A stretch of DNA of 64,000 nucleotides, from assembly GCA_003615045.1 (NCBI GenBank), contig ML014131.1, positions 113,518 through 177,517 on the forward strand, given 5' to 3'. This DNA is from Caulochytrium protostelioides. Taxonomy: Eukaryota; Chytridiomycota; Caulochytriomycetes; Caulochytriales; Caulochytriaceae. Shown piece by piece: positions 42,785 through 52,917 of the stretch. Both the position numbers and the translations under genes were made by a program. Under the pieces are notes generated by a model. The model worked only from the letters and a program-made list of their open reading frames with translations. It was not told the DNA's origin and did no database searches. Within the stretch, counting starts at the first letter, position 1, and each line of letters opens with the position of its first letter.

Positions 42785-45700
42785 TCAGATGAACCACGGC
42801 TTCAGGCGTTTGACTTCCACGTTGTCGTCGTCGGCCAGATCGAGGTCGGCCGCGGCCACAGCACGGCGCCGCGAGACACGGGTCGGCGGAAGCCCGTCGG
42901 TGCTCGGCGCGGGTGACGGCGCCACCGGACTCGGCACGCATTTGGCAATGAGCTGGCGGCTGGAGAACCGGAGTACCGCGTTGGGCGACTTGCCGGGCAG
43001 CGGCGTCTTGGGCAGCAGCGCGGCATCGCCGGTGTCGGCATACCGGAACGCGGCATGAATCGCGCTCGCGGGGCAGTCAACTTCTTTGATGAGATGGTCG
43101 CGCCAGTTGTCCTTCCAGTTCGTGTCGTCGACGGCAATCGCGACATCGAACAGCAGGTCGACGCCGAGCGCCGCCGCATACTCGAACAGGCGCTGCACAA
43201 ACTCGCGGTCCAGCAGATGGATGCCTTCGGCGGGCTGCCGCCAGCTCCAATTTTGCCACCCGCTGAGGAACACGCGCAGCTCATACTCGGCGACCTCGGC
43301 GCGCAGCACCACGCCCACCACATACTTATTGGTGTCGCTGTTCCACGGGTGCAGACAGCGCGCTAGCACCACCGCGCCCGGCACCAGCGCCGTGTCCCAC
43401 GGCGGGAGTACATCACCCGCATGCGCCACGGCGGCCTTGCGGGCCTGCACGCTGCGGGCCTTCTCGGCCTCCATGCGCTCGCGCTTGGCCTTCCGGCCCT
43501 CGCTCGTCGACTGGACGCGGTCCGGACGGGGCTTGCTGGCGACGAGCACGGGGCCGGCCTGCAGGTGCGCCGGCAATGGCCGCGCCACCAGCTTGGCGAG
43601 ATCGGCCTCCCACTTGGTCTGTGAGGGCGGCGCCGGGTGGCGGGCGCCCGTCTTCTTAGAGGGTGGGAGGCCGTGCGCACGGTCCGCGACACGGCGCATC
43701 TCCGTGAGCGACTCCTCCGTCCACAGCGCGATTGCGTGCACGAGCAGCTCCACGCGCTTCGCGAAAACGTTGACGTTGGACGTATGATGCGCAATGACCT
43801 TCGTCAGATACGTCCGCTGCTTCGCCACGACCTTGTCGCGGACGGACAGCTCGCCCGCGTGGGCCGTCGGCGCCTTCTTTGCCGCGGCCGTCGGGGCCAC
43901 CGATGATGCCGCAGGCTTGGCTGTCGTGGCCGGGCTGGCCGCGATGGCCGGAAGGGTGGCGCTCGCGCTGGCCGGAAGGGCTGGAAGGGTCGACGGCGCT
44001 GCAACGCCATCCGGACGACGCGGCGCGGTCTCCAGCACGGAAGCCGAGGAAGCCGGCCGGATTGGCGACGACAACAGGGCCGTCGTTTCGACCAGTGCCG
44101 AGGCCACAGCGGCCATCGTCGGTGAGCGCGCCGGAGGTGGAATCGCTGCAGACGGTAACGGCACGGCTGCCGCGTCGTCCACGGCGGGCAGCGACGGCGC
44201 CGCGGTGACTGCGGGTGGCGGCGTGCTGGGCCGCACCACGACATCCGGCTGGCATAGCGCTGGCATCGGTGATGGCACCGCTGTCGATGTTGCATCGTCC
44301 ATGGGCGTGTCGGCGGCTTCAAGCGCCGCGGGCGGAAGTGCCGCTGGCGACGGCGCCACAATAGCTGGGCTCGTTGCGCTGATCTCTTTCACATCCTTAG
44401 TCACTGTCGTTTCCTTACTCTCCATGGTCTCCATGATTTCCATGGTCTCCGTCGTCTCCATGGTCTCCGTCGTCTCAGTCGTCTCAGTCGTCTCAGTCGT
44501 CTCAGTCGGGACCGTGGCCGCCGCGCCAGGAGCATCGGCACCCATGAGTGCGGGAGAGAAATTCGCCGAGGCAGACGACGCGTCGACGGTGGCGGCCGTG
44601 GCGATTTCCATCGTCGCGGAGGGAGCCGCGACAACGGGCGACGGCGCCACTGCCATGGCCCCGTCCGTCGGACCCTTCTTCGTGGACACCGCCTCGGGCG
44701 CCCGCCCTGGGTCGGTCATCCCCGCTTCAGGGGTCGTGGCCGCAGCGACGGGGAGGACGGCCGCAGGCGCCCGGGGCGACAACGGCGAGGACGGCGATGC
44801 GGACGGGAGGGAGGACGGCATCGGGTCCAGCTGGACGGCCGAATCGCTGGCCATCTTGAAAAGAGGCTTAGCGCTTTCGTCGCCGCCCAGCGCCTCGGCA
44901 GGAGCGCCTGCAGCCGTGGCCGTGGCGGCCGCAGCATCGGCGTTCGTACCGCGTGCAGGCGTCGTCTCGGCCAGTGGCGGGGCGTCGGCGGCCGTGACGC
45001 CGCCGTCGATATCGATAGGAGTGTCGTCCATCGGCGTGTCCGCTGTGGCGGTGGCGGTTGCCGCCGCCGGCAGCTGAGCAGACGGCAACGCGAGAGCCGA
45101 GGCTGGCGCGGGCACCGGCGCCGGCGCCGTTTCGACAGCCGCGACCATGGCGAGGGCGTCTGGCGAGAGCGGCGTGTTCGGGTCCTTGGGGGGTGCCCCG
45201 TCGAGCGAGAGCAGCTTGGCCTCGAGCTCGGCAAGTCGGGCCTTGCCGTCCTCAAGCTCGGCGCGGGAGCCGGCCAGCGCTTCTTCGAGCAAGCGGGTTT
45301 CTTCGTCGTAGTTCAGCAGCACGCGCTTCGTCGTGGGCTGCAGCGCGTGCTCCTCCATACTAAGCCAGCGCCAGGTCTGCAGGGCCGAGTCGACGTCCTT
45401 GTGCGGCCAGTCCGCAGCATACAGCCGGAAGTGGCGGATGCACCGCTGGCAGTGCGTGATCTGCTCGGCCGCGACGATGGCGCGCCACCCCTCGCTGCGC
45501 TCCGGCACAAACCGCTGCAGCGCGCGTCCGGTCTCGGTTTCATGGCGCTGCGTGGCGCGAATCGATTCCATCTCGTCGCGGTTGACGAGGCAGGCGCAGG
45601 CGATGCAGCGCACACAGCCCTCGGGGACGGGGGGCAGCGGCTTGGGCTTACTCTCCTCCGCGACGGGGCGCGCCGCCACTTTGCCCAGCAAGTGCCGGTA

Positions 45701-48700
45701 GTTGGACACGCGGACGCGCTTATCAAAGAGCGGGTCGGGCGGGATGCCGTCCGCAGGCGCGAAGTGGCCGCGCTTGTTCGTCTCGCAGCTCTGGCACATG
45801 CACTCGGCGTTATTCACGCCAAAGTAGTTGGAGCCGTAGAAGACCGTGATTTCTTCGCCGAGAGCGATGTCGCGCTGCGCCGTCAAAAAAATGCCGTTGG
45901 TGAAACGGGTGAACTCGGCGTTCGCGTTGCAATCGTGGTTCACAAACCGGGCCGGACCCGCCAGCAAGCAGTAGCATTTCCACTTCGGCAGGAAGATGAC
46001 GCTGAAGTCGCGCTCGAGCCGCGCCTCTTCCTCCTTGGTTAGGCTCGCGAGCATCGCTTGGCATGCCCGGATCTCCTCATGCTGGCCAAACGTGCGCGTC
46101 GCCACAATTTTTGCTTCCTCCTTGCCGGTATTGTATCGATCGGTCCGCTCGACCTCGAACCCGGCGTCAGGGAGATACATGCCCCAGTACATGGACGCGA
46201 GCAGCTCGAAGTCGGCTTGCTCGGAGGCGTCCAGCCGATCCCAGAAGGGCACATAGGGCGCCCACGACGCGAGCGCGCGCGGGCCGTCCAGGTACGGCGG
46301 CACGTCCTTCGGGGACCACACGCCCCGGAGATAGTCGGACATCACCGCTGCCGCATCGCGCGGTAGCCGGTGGCCTAGCACGATATCCTGCGCCAAGTAC
46401 AAACACAGCGAGCGCAGGTACGGGCGGTCCAGCCGGCTCACATCGATACACGACACGCGGCTCTCGCCGTCCGCGAACGGTGGGGGCGCCGCGCGCTTCG
46501 TCGGCTCGGCCGCCATCTCCGTCGTCGTCGTCTTCGCCTCGGCACCGATAGCGAGGGCGGGCGCGGCGTTCGTCATAGGAGGGGCAGATGACGCGGGAGC
46601 CCCAACAGCCAACTTGTCCTTCAAGGCGGCGTCGGCGGGTCCATCCACGGCCATCGCGGCCTCCACCGCATCGGCAGCACTTGCCGCGGCCGTGGCGACG
46701 GTCCTGCTCGCTGTAGGCGACGTCGGCGGCTTCTCCGAAACCGAAGCCGGCGCGGTGGCCGGGTTCAGCGTCGTGGCCTCGCTCACCATCGACGGCTGCG
46801 CTGCCGCACCCGGCGGCGCGGGGGGCCCGGAATCGGCCGGCGCGGCGGAACCGGTTTCTAAGAGCTCCATGATCTGCATCGCATCGACCTTCATGGCCGC
46901 CGGCGCCTCGGCCTCACCGGCTGGCGCGGCCGGTCCTGCCGCGGCGGCGATGGACACGGCCGAGACCGAGACCGAGACCGAGGCCGCGGGAACGGTCGGG
47001 ACTGACGGTGGCGCCGCAGAAGCTGCGGAAGCCGCCGTAGACGTCACTGTGGGCGTCGCCGTGGGCGTCGCGCTGGACGCCACAGGGCTAGATGCAGTCG
47101 CGGCAGGGGCCGCTCGGCGCGCTCGGCGAGCCGCAGCCACGTCGGCCATGTCAGCCGCGGCCGCAACAGCAGCGGCCGCGGCCATCGCGGCGTCCTCAGC
47201 CTCCAGGCTCTCCTGGGCCAGGCGCCACGCCTCGATCTCCGCCTCGGCGGCCGCCTGGGTGATCTTGGGCAGCAGCGGCACGATCGGCGGGTCGGTCCAC
47301 CGCTTCGCCTCGCCGCGCGAGTGCGCGTTGTAGTAGTCCGCGTTCATCTTGTGCGTCGTGAACGACAAGAACAGCGAGTCGAGAAGGATGTCGCAGCACA
47401 CATCGTCGAAGGCGGAGAGGCGGCGGTAGGTCATGCGCTGCCGCAGCGCCGCCGTGCTCGCGGCGCCGGTGCCGGTGCCGGTGCCCGCGGCGGCCGGCGC
47501 CGAGGGCGAGGCTTTGGCTTTGGCCGCCGTGCCGGGGCGGCGCGCGCCCTTCCGCGCCTTGCGGCGCTCCTCCTGCTTGAGTTCCTGCAGGATCTCCGCG
47601 TCCATCGCATACTGCACCAGCGCCACGCGCTGCTTCAGCGGCCGCTGGGACTTCCGCAACTGCAGCTCCGCAGCCAGCGCCTCATCCGACGGCGGTGCCG
47701 CGGGCGAGGCAGGGTCGACGGCGACAATGGCGAGGAGGTCGGAGCCGTCGGAGCATAGCGGCTTCGCCTTCGATGTGCCGCCTTTCGCCGCCTTGCTCCG
47801 CGGCGCGGTGCCGTCCTTGGCACGGCGCGGCGCACTAGGCTTGGCTGCTGCGGGTTTCGCTGCTGCCGCCGCCACCGGTCGCGACGGCGGCCCTTCCGTT
47901 GTGACGTCGACCGTCACAACGGTTGCGTCCGTAGGCTCCAGCTCGGGCTTCGTGGCCGTTTTGGGCAACTTGGTCGACCTGGCCGGCTTGGCGGCCTTCG
48001 AAGATTTGGCGGGCTTAACTGCCATCGGTTTGGCCGCCTCGCCCTCGGCCACCATCGGTTTGGCCGCCTCGCCCTCGGCCACAATCTCGACGGGCTCGCC
48101 ACCGAAATCGATGATCGGATTCGAGGGGACGGCGCTGGCAGCTGTTGTGGTGGCCGTGATGGCCGCGGCAGACGCTTGCAGCTTTGCGAGCTTATTGGCC
48201 TCGCGACGCGCCCGCTCCTTCTCGCGGCGCAGCCGCTTCTTTTGCTCAACGGGATCTTCGGTTTCGAATACGGCCGTAGCAGGGCCCGCATCCTCCGGCA
48301 CCGTCGTCGAGGTCGTGGCGGCCGCCGACGTCTTCGTGGTCAGCAACGATGCTGACGGCGTCGTCTTGGGCGCATCGGCCATTGTCATATCAGCGCTCGA
48401 TGTGGTCAGCGCGGTCTCCGATTTGAGCGGTGATGCCGATGGTCGTACTGACGACGACGATGGCGCAATGAAGTAAGCGTCAAGTCGGTTGATCGGCCGC
48501 GCCGGCGCTGACGCCGATGGCGCGGCCGACGGCGATAACGAGGTGTGTGCGGCAGCCAATGTCGGAGGGATGGGATGCGACGGCGAAGAGGTCGAGGCCA
48601 CGGGTGCGAGCGACCGCGACCGCGCAGGATCGGCCTTGTCAGCCATCCAGGCGTTCTTCACCGGGAACGGGCCCAGCACGGTGTGTTCCTCGAAAACAAG

Positions 48701-50887
48701 CGGCACGGCGTCCTTCTTGGGCTTGACCACGCTGTCGACCTCGTCGACATTATTCGGCTCGACGGTATCCACGGCCTCGGGAACCTCAGCGGCGTCCGCG
48801 GCGGCGTAGCGAAGGGCGTCAGACCCGGCCTCCGGGGAGAGGGAGGTGGCCGCTACCTCATCGGAGGCCGCGGCGGCGTCGGGGGCGTCCGCGGCGGCGG
48901 CCATGGCGTTGGCGGCGACGTTGGTCGTGGAGGCACGCTTGGCCTTCGTGCGCGCCCGCGCCGCGGCGCGCGGCTCGCAGGCCGTCGCTTTCTTGTCTGA
49001 CGGCGCTATCGGCGCCTTCGACGCCTTCTTCACGGCCGCCGGGCTCGTCCCCTTGGAGACGGCTGTGGCGATCGAGGTTGCGGGACTCGTAGCCCTTGGG
49101 CTCGCGGTCCTTGGGCTTGGGGCTGCGGGACGCGTGGCGGCCGACAGACTCCTGGCCTGGGCGGCTGTTGTGCGCCGCGAGGTCGAGCGGCCCGTCGCGG
49201 CGGCGCGGCCCCGGGTCGGCGCCGGCATTACGACGGACTTGCCGGCCTGAGACAGGGTCGACTGACGCACGACGTAGTGCGGCGCCAGCGGCCCCGTCCG
49301 TTTCGGCGCCGCCGCTGACGAATTCGGGAGAGGCGTCGCCTTGCGCTTCCGTGGCTTATCGAACGGCGTCTCTTGGAAATCCGAATCCGATTCCGACGAC
49401 GCGTCCGCGTCCGCCGCCGGCGTCGCCGCGGCATCCCTTGATGGCGGCGGAGCCAGTGCAGCATCCCTGCGGCTTCGGTGCGGCGGAGGCGGGTTCGCCT
49501 TTGTGGCCTTGGCCGGGGCCGGGACCTTGGTCAGCAATTCGGGTGGGGCGGAGGTCTCGGCCGGCGCCAGGAAAGACGCCGGAGCAGGACTGGACAGCGA
49601 CCCATTGACCAACGCGTCCGCCGAGTCGTCCGATTCAATGGCCGCAGCGATGGCCCTCAAAGCGGCTGGCGATGTTCCGGGGTTGCCTGTGACCGCTACC
49701 GCCACGGGGTCGACTGCTGCCGGGTGCACCGCAACGGCCGGCTTCGTGGTATCTTGGGCGGCCAGCGCGTCCGACTTGTCGGGGTTTCCGAATGCTGGTG
49801 AGGCTTCCATCAGATCAGGCATGTCGCTTTCTTTCGACTTCTCAGTCGCCCTCGGCATTTCCATCACTCGCGCTTTAGTCGCCTCAGGTGTTGGCATCGT
49901 TTGAGTCGGACTCGACGCTGGAGCACGGTTATCGGCTGCGTCCGCCCGATCGGCCCGGGCCGAGTCGCCATCGGGACCCGCCGCCGGGTGCTCCAGCTCC
50001 GGCTTCTCGGGAAGCAGCACCGGCGCCGACGCCGTTTCGACCACGGTCGGGGCGTTCAGCGGCTCAGTCCAGTCACGGGCCGGTGCCGCGGACGCGTCGG
50101 AAACGTCGAGCGGCGCGTCGGTGGCGCGGGGCGGGCCGGTCCCGTTGGCCGGCGCTGCTGTCAAGCGCTCCGAACTCGCCGCGGCAGTCGGTTCGCCGGC
50201 CGCCCCCGAGAGCCGCACGCTCGGCCTGTCGTTCATGTCGGCGGGGGCGGCATCGGCAGCATCCGCCGGGGGTTCGGGATCGACGGCGGAGTCGATGGCG
50301 GCGGCGGCCGCGGCCGCGGCGTCTGACGTGGCGGCAGAAGGATTGTCTGGCGATTCAACGACCATCGCCCCCGGCGACGGCGGCATGGGCGTTGACGGCG
50401 CCACGGCCGGGTCCGCGCCGTGCATCGTCGTCGAGGGCTTCGCAACCTGCTGAGGCGGCGGCGGCGGAGATGCCGGGGGGTCCTGCGGGAGCGACAACGA
50501 CGAGACGGCGTCGGCGTTGGTGTCGGCAGCGGCAGCGGCGCCAGTATCGGTCGGGGCGTCGGTATCAGCCGAGGGGTCGGTATCAGTCGGGGCGTCGGCG
50601 TCGGCAGTGACGAGGGACGAGCGCTCCGAATCTGCGCGGCCGTTCAAGCCGCAGGGCGGGATCGGCGGCGCGCCGCCGCTCGGCGCATCGGCGCTCGTGT
50701 CGCGGCAAGCATCGCCGTTCATGCCGCCGATATCGCCGCGGCCGCCGTCAGGGCGGCCAACGCCGTCGTCCGGAGCCACGGCGGGGGCGGCCGCAGCTGC
50801 AGCGGCTGCAGCAGCGGTCGCTACGGCCTTCCCGTCCGGGGTCTCTGGGCGCGCTTGTGCCTCCGGCGCGGCGAGCCCCGACGCCAT
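42785..50887 (-). CDS. Giant SET-domain protein, SET9/SUV4-20-like histone H4K20 methyltransferase
   Basis: Predicted lysine methyltransferase in one uninterrupted 2700-codon frame, ATG at 50887. Residues 1-1140 are low-complexity Ala/Pro/Ser/Asp/Thr with basic clusters (SRRTTAAQARS, GRAAATGRS). About residue 1150 comes LSAFDDVCCDILLDSLFL, matching the helical N-terminal region of SET9/SUV4-20. After an Ala-rich insert, residues 1430-1760 hold the SET part: FSVIFLPKWKCYCLLAGPAR, FVNHDCNANAEFT (the NHDC motif), ALGEEITVFYGSNYF, a post-SET C-x-C-x2-C, and CIACACLV. A second low-complexity region (1880-2390) includes an ETTETT repeat. Residues 2495-2580 form another folded block (YVVGVVLRAEVAEYELRVFL, then SGWQNWSW), perhaps Tudor- or PWWP-like. 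Fungal SET9 and animal SUV4-20 are much shorter. SET identity is good; H4K20 specificity and the full length are inferred. Confidence 0.85.
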   Translation of the reverse strand: MASGLAAPEAQARPETPDGKAVATAAAAAAAAAAPAVAPDDGVGRPDGGRGDIGGMNGDACRDTSADAPSGGAPPIPPCGLNGRADSERSSLVTADADAPTDTDPSADTDAPTDTGAAAAADTNADAVSSLSLPQDPPASPPPPPQQVAKPSTTMHGADPAVAPSTPMPPSPGAMVVESPDNPSAATSDAAAAAAAAIDSAVDPEPPADAADAAPADMNDRPSVRLSGAAGEPTAAASSERLTAAPANGTGPPRATDAPLDVSDASAAPARDWTEPLNAPTVVETASAPVLLPEKPELEHPAAGPDGDSARADRADAADNRAPASSPTQTMPTPEATKARVMEMPRATEKSKESDMPDLMEASPAFGNPDKSDALAAQDTTKPAVAVHPAAVDPVAVAVTGNPGTSPAALRAIAAAIESDDSADALVNGSLSSPAPASFLAPAETSAPPELLTKVPAPAKATKANPPPPHRSRRDAALAPPPSRDAAATPAADADASSESDSDFQETPFDKPRKRKATPLPNSSAAAPKRTGPLAPHYVVRQSTLSQAGKSVVMPAPTRGRAAATGRSTSRRTTAAQARSLSAATRPAAPSPRTASPRATSPATSIATAVSKGTSPAAVKKASKAPIAPSDKKATACEPRAAARARTKAKRASTTNVAANAMAAAADAPDAAAASDEVAATSLSPEAGSDALRYAAADAAEVPEAVDTVEPNNVDEVDSVVKPKKDAVPLVFEEHTVLGPFPVKNAWMADKADPARSRSLAPVASTSSPSHPIPPTLAAAHTSLSPSAAPSASAPARPINRLDAYFIAPSSSSVRPSASPLKSETALTTSSADMTMADAPKTTPSASLLTTKTSAAATTSTTVPEDAGPATAVFETEDPVEQKKRLRREKERARREANKLAKLQASAAAITATTTAASAVPSNPIIDFGGEPVEIVAEGEAAKPMVAEGEAAKPMAVKPAKSSKAAKPARSTKLPKTATKPELEPTDATVVTVDVTTEGPPSRPVAAAAAKPAAAKPSAPRRAKDGTAPRSKAAKGGTSKAKPLCSDGSDLLAIVAVDPASPAAPPSDEALAAELQLRKSQRPLKQRVALVQYAMDAEILQELKQEERRKARKGARRPGTAAKAKASPSAPAAAGTGTGTGAASTAALRQRMTYRRLSAFDDVCCDILLDSLFLSFTTHKMNADYYNAHSRGEAKRWTDPPIVPLLPKITQAAAEAEIEAWRLAQESLEAEDAAMAAAAAVAAAADMADVAAARRARRAAPAATASSPVASSATPTATPTVTSTAASAASAAPPSVPTVPAASVSVSVSAVSIAAAAGPAAPAGEAEAPAAMKVDAMQIMELLETGSAAPADSGPPAPPGAAAQPSMVSEATTLNPATAPASVSEKPPTSPTASRTVATAAASAADAVEAAMAVDGPADAALKDKLAVGAPASSAPPMTNAAPALAIGAEAKTTTTEMAAEPTKRAAPPPFADGESRVSCIDVSRLDRPYLRSLCLYLAQDIVLGHRLPRDAAAVMSDYLRGVWSPKDVPPYLDGPRALASWAPYVPFWDRLDASEQADFELLASMYWGMYLPDAGFEVERTDRYNTGKEEAKIVATRTFGQHEEIRACQAMLASLTKEEEARLERDFSVIFLPKWKCYCLLAGPARFVNHDCNANAEFTRFTNGIFLTAQRDIALGEEITVFYGSNYFGVNNAECMCQSCETNKRGHFAPADGIPPDPLFDKRVRVSNYRHLLGKVAARPVAEESKPKPLPPVPEGCVRCIACACLVNRDEMESIRATQRHETETGRALQRFVPERSEGWRAIVAAEQITHCQRCIRHFRLYAADWPHKDVDSALQTWRWLSMEEHALQPTTKRVLLNYDEETRLLEEALAGSRAELEDGKARLAELEAKLLSLDGAPPKDPNTPLSPDALAMVAAVETAPAPVPAPASALALPSAQLPAAATATATADTPMDDTPIDIDGGVTAADAPPLAETTPARGTNADAAAATATAAGAPAEALGGDESAKPLFKMASDSAVQLDPMPSSLPSASPSSPLSPRAPAAVLPVAAATTPEAGMTDPGRAPEAVSTKKGPTDGAMAVAPSPVVAAPSATMEIATAATVDASSASANFSPALMGADAPGAAATVPTETTETTETTETTETMETTETMEIMETMESKETTVTKDVKEISATSPAIVAPSPAALPPAALEAADTPMDDATSTAVPSPMPALCQPDVVVRPSTPPPAVTAAPSLPAVDDAAAVPLPSAAIPPPARSPTMAAVASALVETTALLSSPIRPASSASVLETAPRRPDGVAAPSTLPALPASASATLPAIAASPATTAKPAASSVAPTAAAKKAPTAHAGELSVRDKVVAKQRTYLTKVIAHHTSNVNVFAKRVELLVHAIALWTEESLTEMRRVADRAHGLPPSKKTGARHPAPPSQTKWEADLAKLVARPLPAHLQAGPVLVASKPRPDRVQSTSEGRKAKRERMEAEKARSVQARKAAVAHAGDVLPPWDTALVPGAVVLARCLHPWNSDTNKYVVGVVLRAEVAEYELRVFLSGWQNWSWRQPAEGIHLLDREFVQRLFEYAAALGVDLLFDVAIAVDDTNWKDNWRDHLIKEVDCPASAIHAAFRYADTGDAALLPKTPLPGKSPNAVLRFSSRQLIAKCVPSPVAPSPAPSTDGLPPTRVSRRRAVAAADLDLADDDNVEVKRLKPWFI
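44419..44508 (-). repeat. 9-bp tandem repeat encoding Glu-Thr-Thr/Glu-Thr-Met
   Basis: About ten units of 9 bp (GTCTCAGTC or GTCTCCATG on plus) inside the SET-domain gene. The four units nearest 44508 are identical, suggesting recent slippage. Confidence 0.93.
48021..48080 (-). repeat. Two tandem 30-bp copies in the SET-domain gene
   Basis: Copies at 48021-48050 and 48051-48080 differ only at their first bases and duplicate a ten-residue EGEAAKPM-containing segment in frame. Confidence 0.95.
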
Positions 50888-51337
50888 GGGAGAGACGGGG
50901 GCTGTGGCGGCGGCGACGGCAGCGGCACGGCGACGGCGACGGCGACGGCGGCGGCCAGAGAAGATCGGCTCGATGGGAGGATCGGCAAGGCCGCACGGGA
51001 AGAAAGCGCCGAGGGATCGGACAGGGGACGCGTGAACGTGTCACTGAGAGCACGTGGGTCACGGGTCAAGGGTCAGGTGCTGGCGTGGAGCCCTAGCTCC
51101 CCGATGTTGCGAGTTCAGGGATGGGCTCTGGGTGTCGCCGGCCACGAAGAAGGGGTCTTCAGACGGCGCGGCATTCAGCACGGTCCCGTCGGGCGGCGAG
51201 AGACCACGAGCAGCGACGGCGGTCATCGGGTGTTCTGGACCATCGGTATCGCTCGGCTGCCGATATCGTGCTTGACAGCGCCGGTGGGCTGCAGTGGCAT
51301 GGGCTTCTGGGCCACGGGCAGGGCCCGCGCCGCCCTC

Positions 51338-51375
<38 letters not shown>

Positions 51376-51497
51376 TGCCTCAGCCCCGGGCCGGGTGCTC
51401 GCGGTGGGCCTCAAGCGCGTGGTCATCGGGTACCCGTGCACCCGCGCCAGCGGCGGCGGCGGCAGCGGCGGCGGCGGCGGCAGCGGCGGCGACGGCG

Positions 51498-51532
<35 letters not shown>

Positions 51533-51533
51533 T
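51338..51533. repeat. CCG tract and GGC tract in inverted orientation
   Basis: A perfect CCG run (51338-51375) is followed 74 bp later by an interrupted GGC run (51450-51533). On one strand the two are complementary, so a long hairpin is possible. Confidence 0.9.
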
Positions 51534-51544
51534 GACGGGACAGC

Positions 51545-51584
51545 CGGCGCGGCCAGCGCACGCCGGCGTGCGCTGGCCGCGCCG
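51545..51584. repeat. Perfect 40-bp palindrome
   Basis: Left arm CGGCGCGGCCAGCGCACGCC (51545-51564) is followed with no spacer by its exact reverse complement (51565-51584). Bases 51544 and 51585 do not pair, so the palindrome is 40 bp. Confidence 0.97.
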
Positions 51585-52083
51585 ACATGGGCGGCGTTGC
51601 ATGGACGGCCAGCAGGCGGATGGTCGGATGGTCGGACGGGCGGGCGGACGCTCGCACGGACCCCCGCAGGCGCCGCGTGCTTTTGGGTCGGCGGCGCTGG
51701 CACGGGTGCGGAAAGAAGGGAAAATGAGCCCCGCCGCCGCCGTCGCTGCCGCCGTCGTCGCCGCCGCCGTCGCTGCCGCCGCCGTCGCCGCCGAGTATAG
51801 GCATCGGCCTCCCAATGACGCATGCGCCGCCAACGCCATCCACCACCGGCGTACAGCATGAACAGCCGCCGCAGGCGGCGGCGGCCACCATCGCCGTCGG
51901 CCGATGCCGCGTGGCGACGCACCGAACGTCTCACGGGCTGCACGCCGGATCGGCTGTTCTGATGATCGTCGGTGCTTCCACAGCGTGGACCCCTGTTGCT
52001 GGCTCTTGGCGATCTACGCGGTTTGTCCCACCCTCCGCTCCCTCGTCGCTCTGCGCACGGCCGCCGCTGCCTCCACGGCCACG

Positions 52084-52729
52084 ATGGCACAGGTAGGCCC
52101 TTGTCTCGAATCCCCCACGATGGATCTCCTTGGTCGATGTGAACTCACACGCTGTGACGATACTGGGACGTGATGGTATGCCCACCACGATCAATGATGT
52201 GGCAACGACCGGACCGGACGGCCATGTCGCCCTCAATGCTGATGCGGCGACCACGGATCAGGCGCTGGTAGAGCACCTCCGCTTCGTCTCGGCGCAGTAT
52301 CCGGCGGAGCTGATGGCGATCTACTTGAGCGACAAAGACGGGTACCACCTCGCGTGCGCCGGCCGCACCGACATTGTGACGCCGGCCCACGCCAGCACCC
52401 TCGCCGTCACCTTCGCTCTCACCGCACAGCAGACCGCCAAGCTCGGGCTCGGCGACTGCACCCACGTCCTGAATGAACTGCTCTTCCGCACCCCGTCGGC
52501 CGCCGCCGCCCCGGGGTCGACCGCTGAGCCGTCCGCACCGACCCCCGCCGCGCAGGGCGCCGACCAGCCCTACACGGTGCTGCAGCTCAGCGTGGGTCCG
52601 CTCGTCATCTTGACGCTGTCGGCGCCACACGTTGCCGTTGCGCGCGTCCGCCACCTCCTCGTCGAGACCCAGACGCTCGAGGCAGCCCAGGTCGTCGTCA
52701 GCGGTATGAAGTCGCTGCGCGCCCAGTGA
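52084..52729 (+). CDS. LAMTOR3/MP1-like Ragulator subunit (roadblock fold)
   Basis: Lysosome/vacuole-membrane Ragulator subunit that helps anchor Rag GTPases for TORC1 signalling. Proposed exons: 52084-52092 (ATG GCA CAG only) and 52262-52729 (158 aa). The 169-nt intron has donor GTAGGC and acceptor GATCAG, phase 0. The spliced N-terminus MAQALVEHLRFVSAQYPAEL and then AIYLSDKDGYHL lines up with MP1's short N-terminus. Later, FALTAQQTAKLGLG and YTVLQLSVGPLVILTLSAP match MP1's FALATDQGSKLGL and Q-V-V-Q-F-N region. An Ala/Pro loop (about 80-108) is inserted relative to the usual 124 residues. The only alternative is an unspliced start at a later in-frame ATG near 52175, which would add an unrelated N-terminus. 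The family call is by eye. Confidence 0.75.
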
Positions 52730-52917
52730 GGCGATCCAGCGCGCGCGCCGCACCGTCGCGCCACGTGGTCGCTACGCGTCCGCCGCGCGGATCGGCGCCC
52801 TTCTTCACCAGCGAGCGAATCGGCGCGGCGTCGGCGCCATCCGCAGGATCCGAGAGGATCTTTCATGCTGTTAGAAATCAACAAAATACAGAGAATCCAG
52901 CGACAAGAGAGGTCGAT

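Larger units (their letters stand above)
50888..52083. other. Divergent intergenic region between the SET-domain gene and LAMTOR3
   Basis: About 1.2 kb of very GC-rich DNA holding complementary CCG and GGC tracts, a perfect 40-bp palindrome and a CCG/CGT-rich block at about 51730-51795. Open frames across it are repeat-derived. No gene is called. Confidence 0.6.

Noticed and set aside
43794-45077. 427-codon plus frame inside the SET-domain gene
   Set aside because: Ala/Gly/Val/Ser-rich antisense of low-complexity sequence; no conserved block.
51338-51533. CCG/GGC tracts considered as ends of an inverted-repeat transposon
   Set aside because: No transposase, target-site duplication or defined termini; simple trinucleotide repeats explain them.
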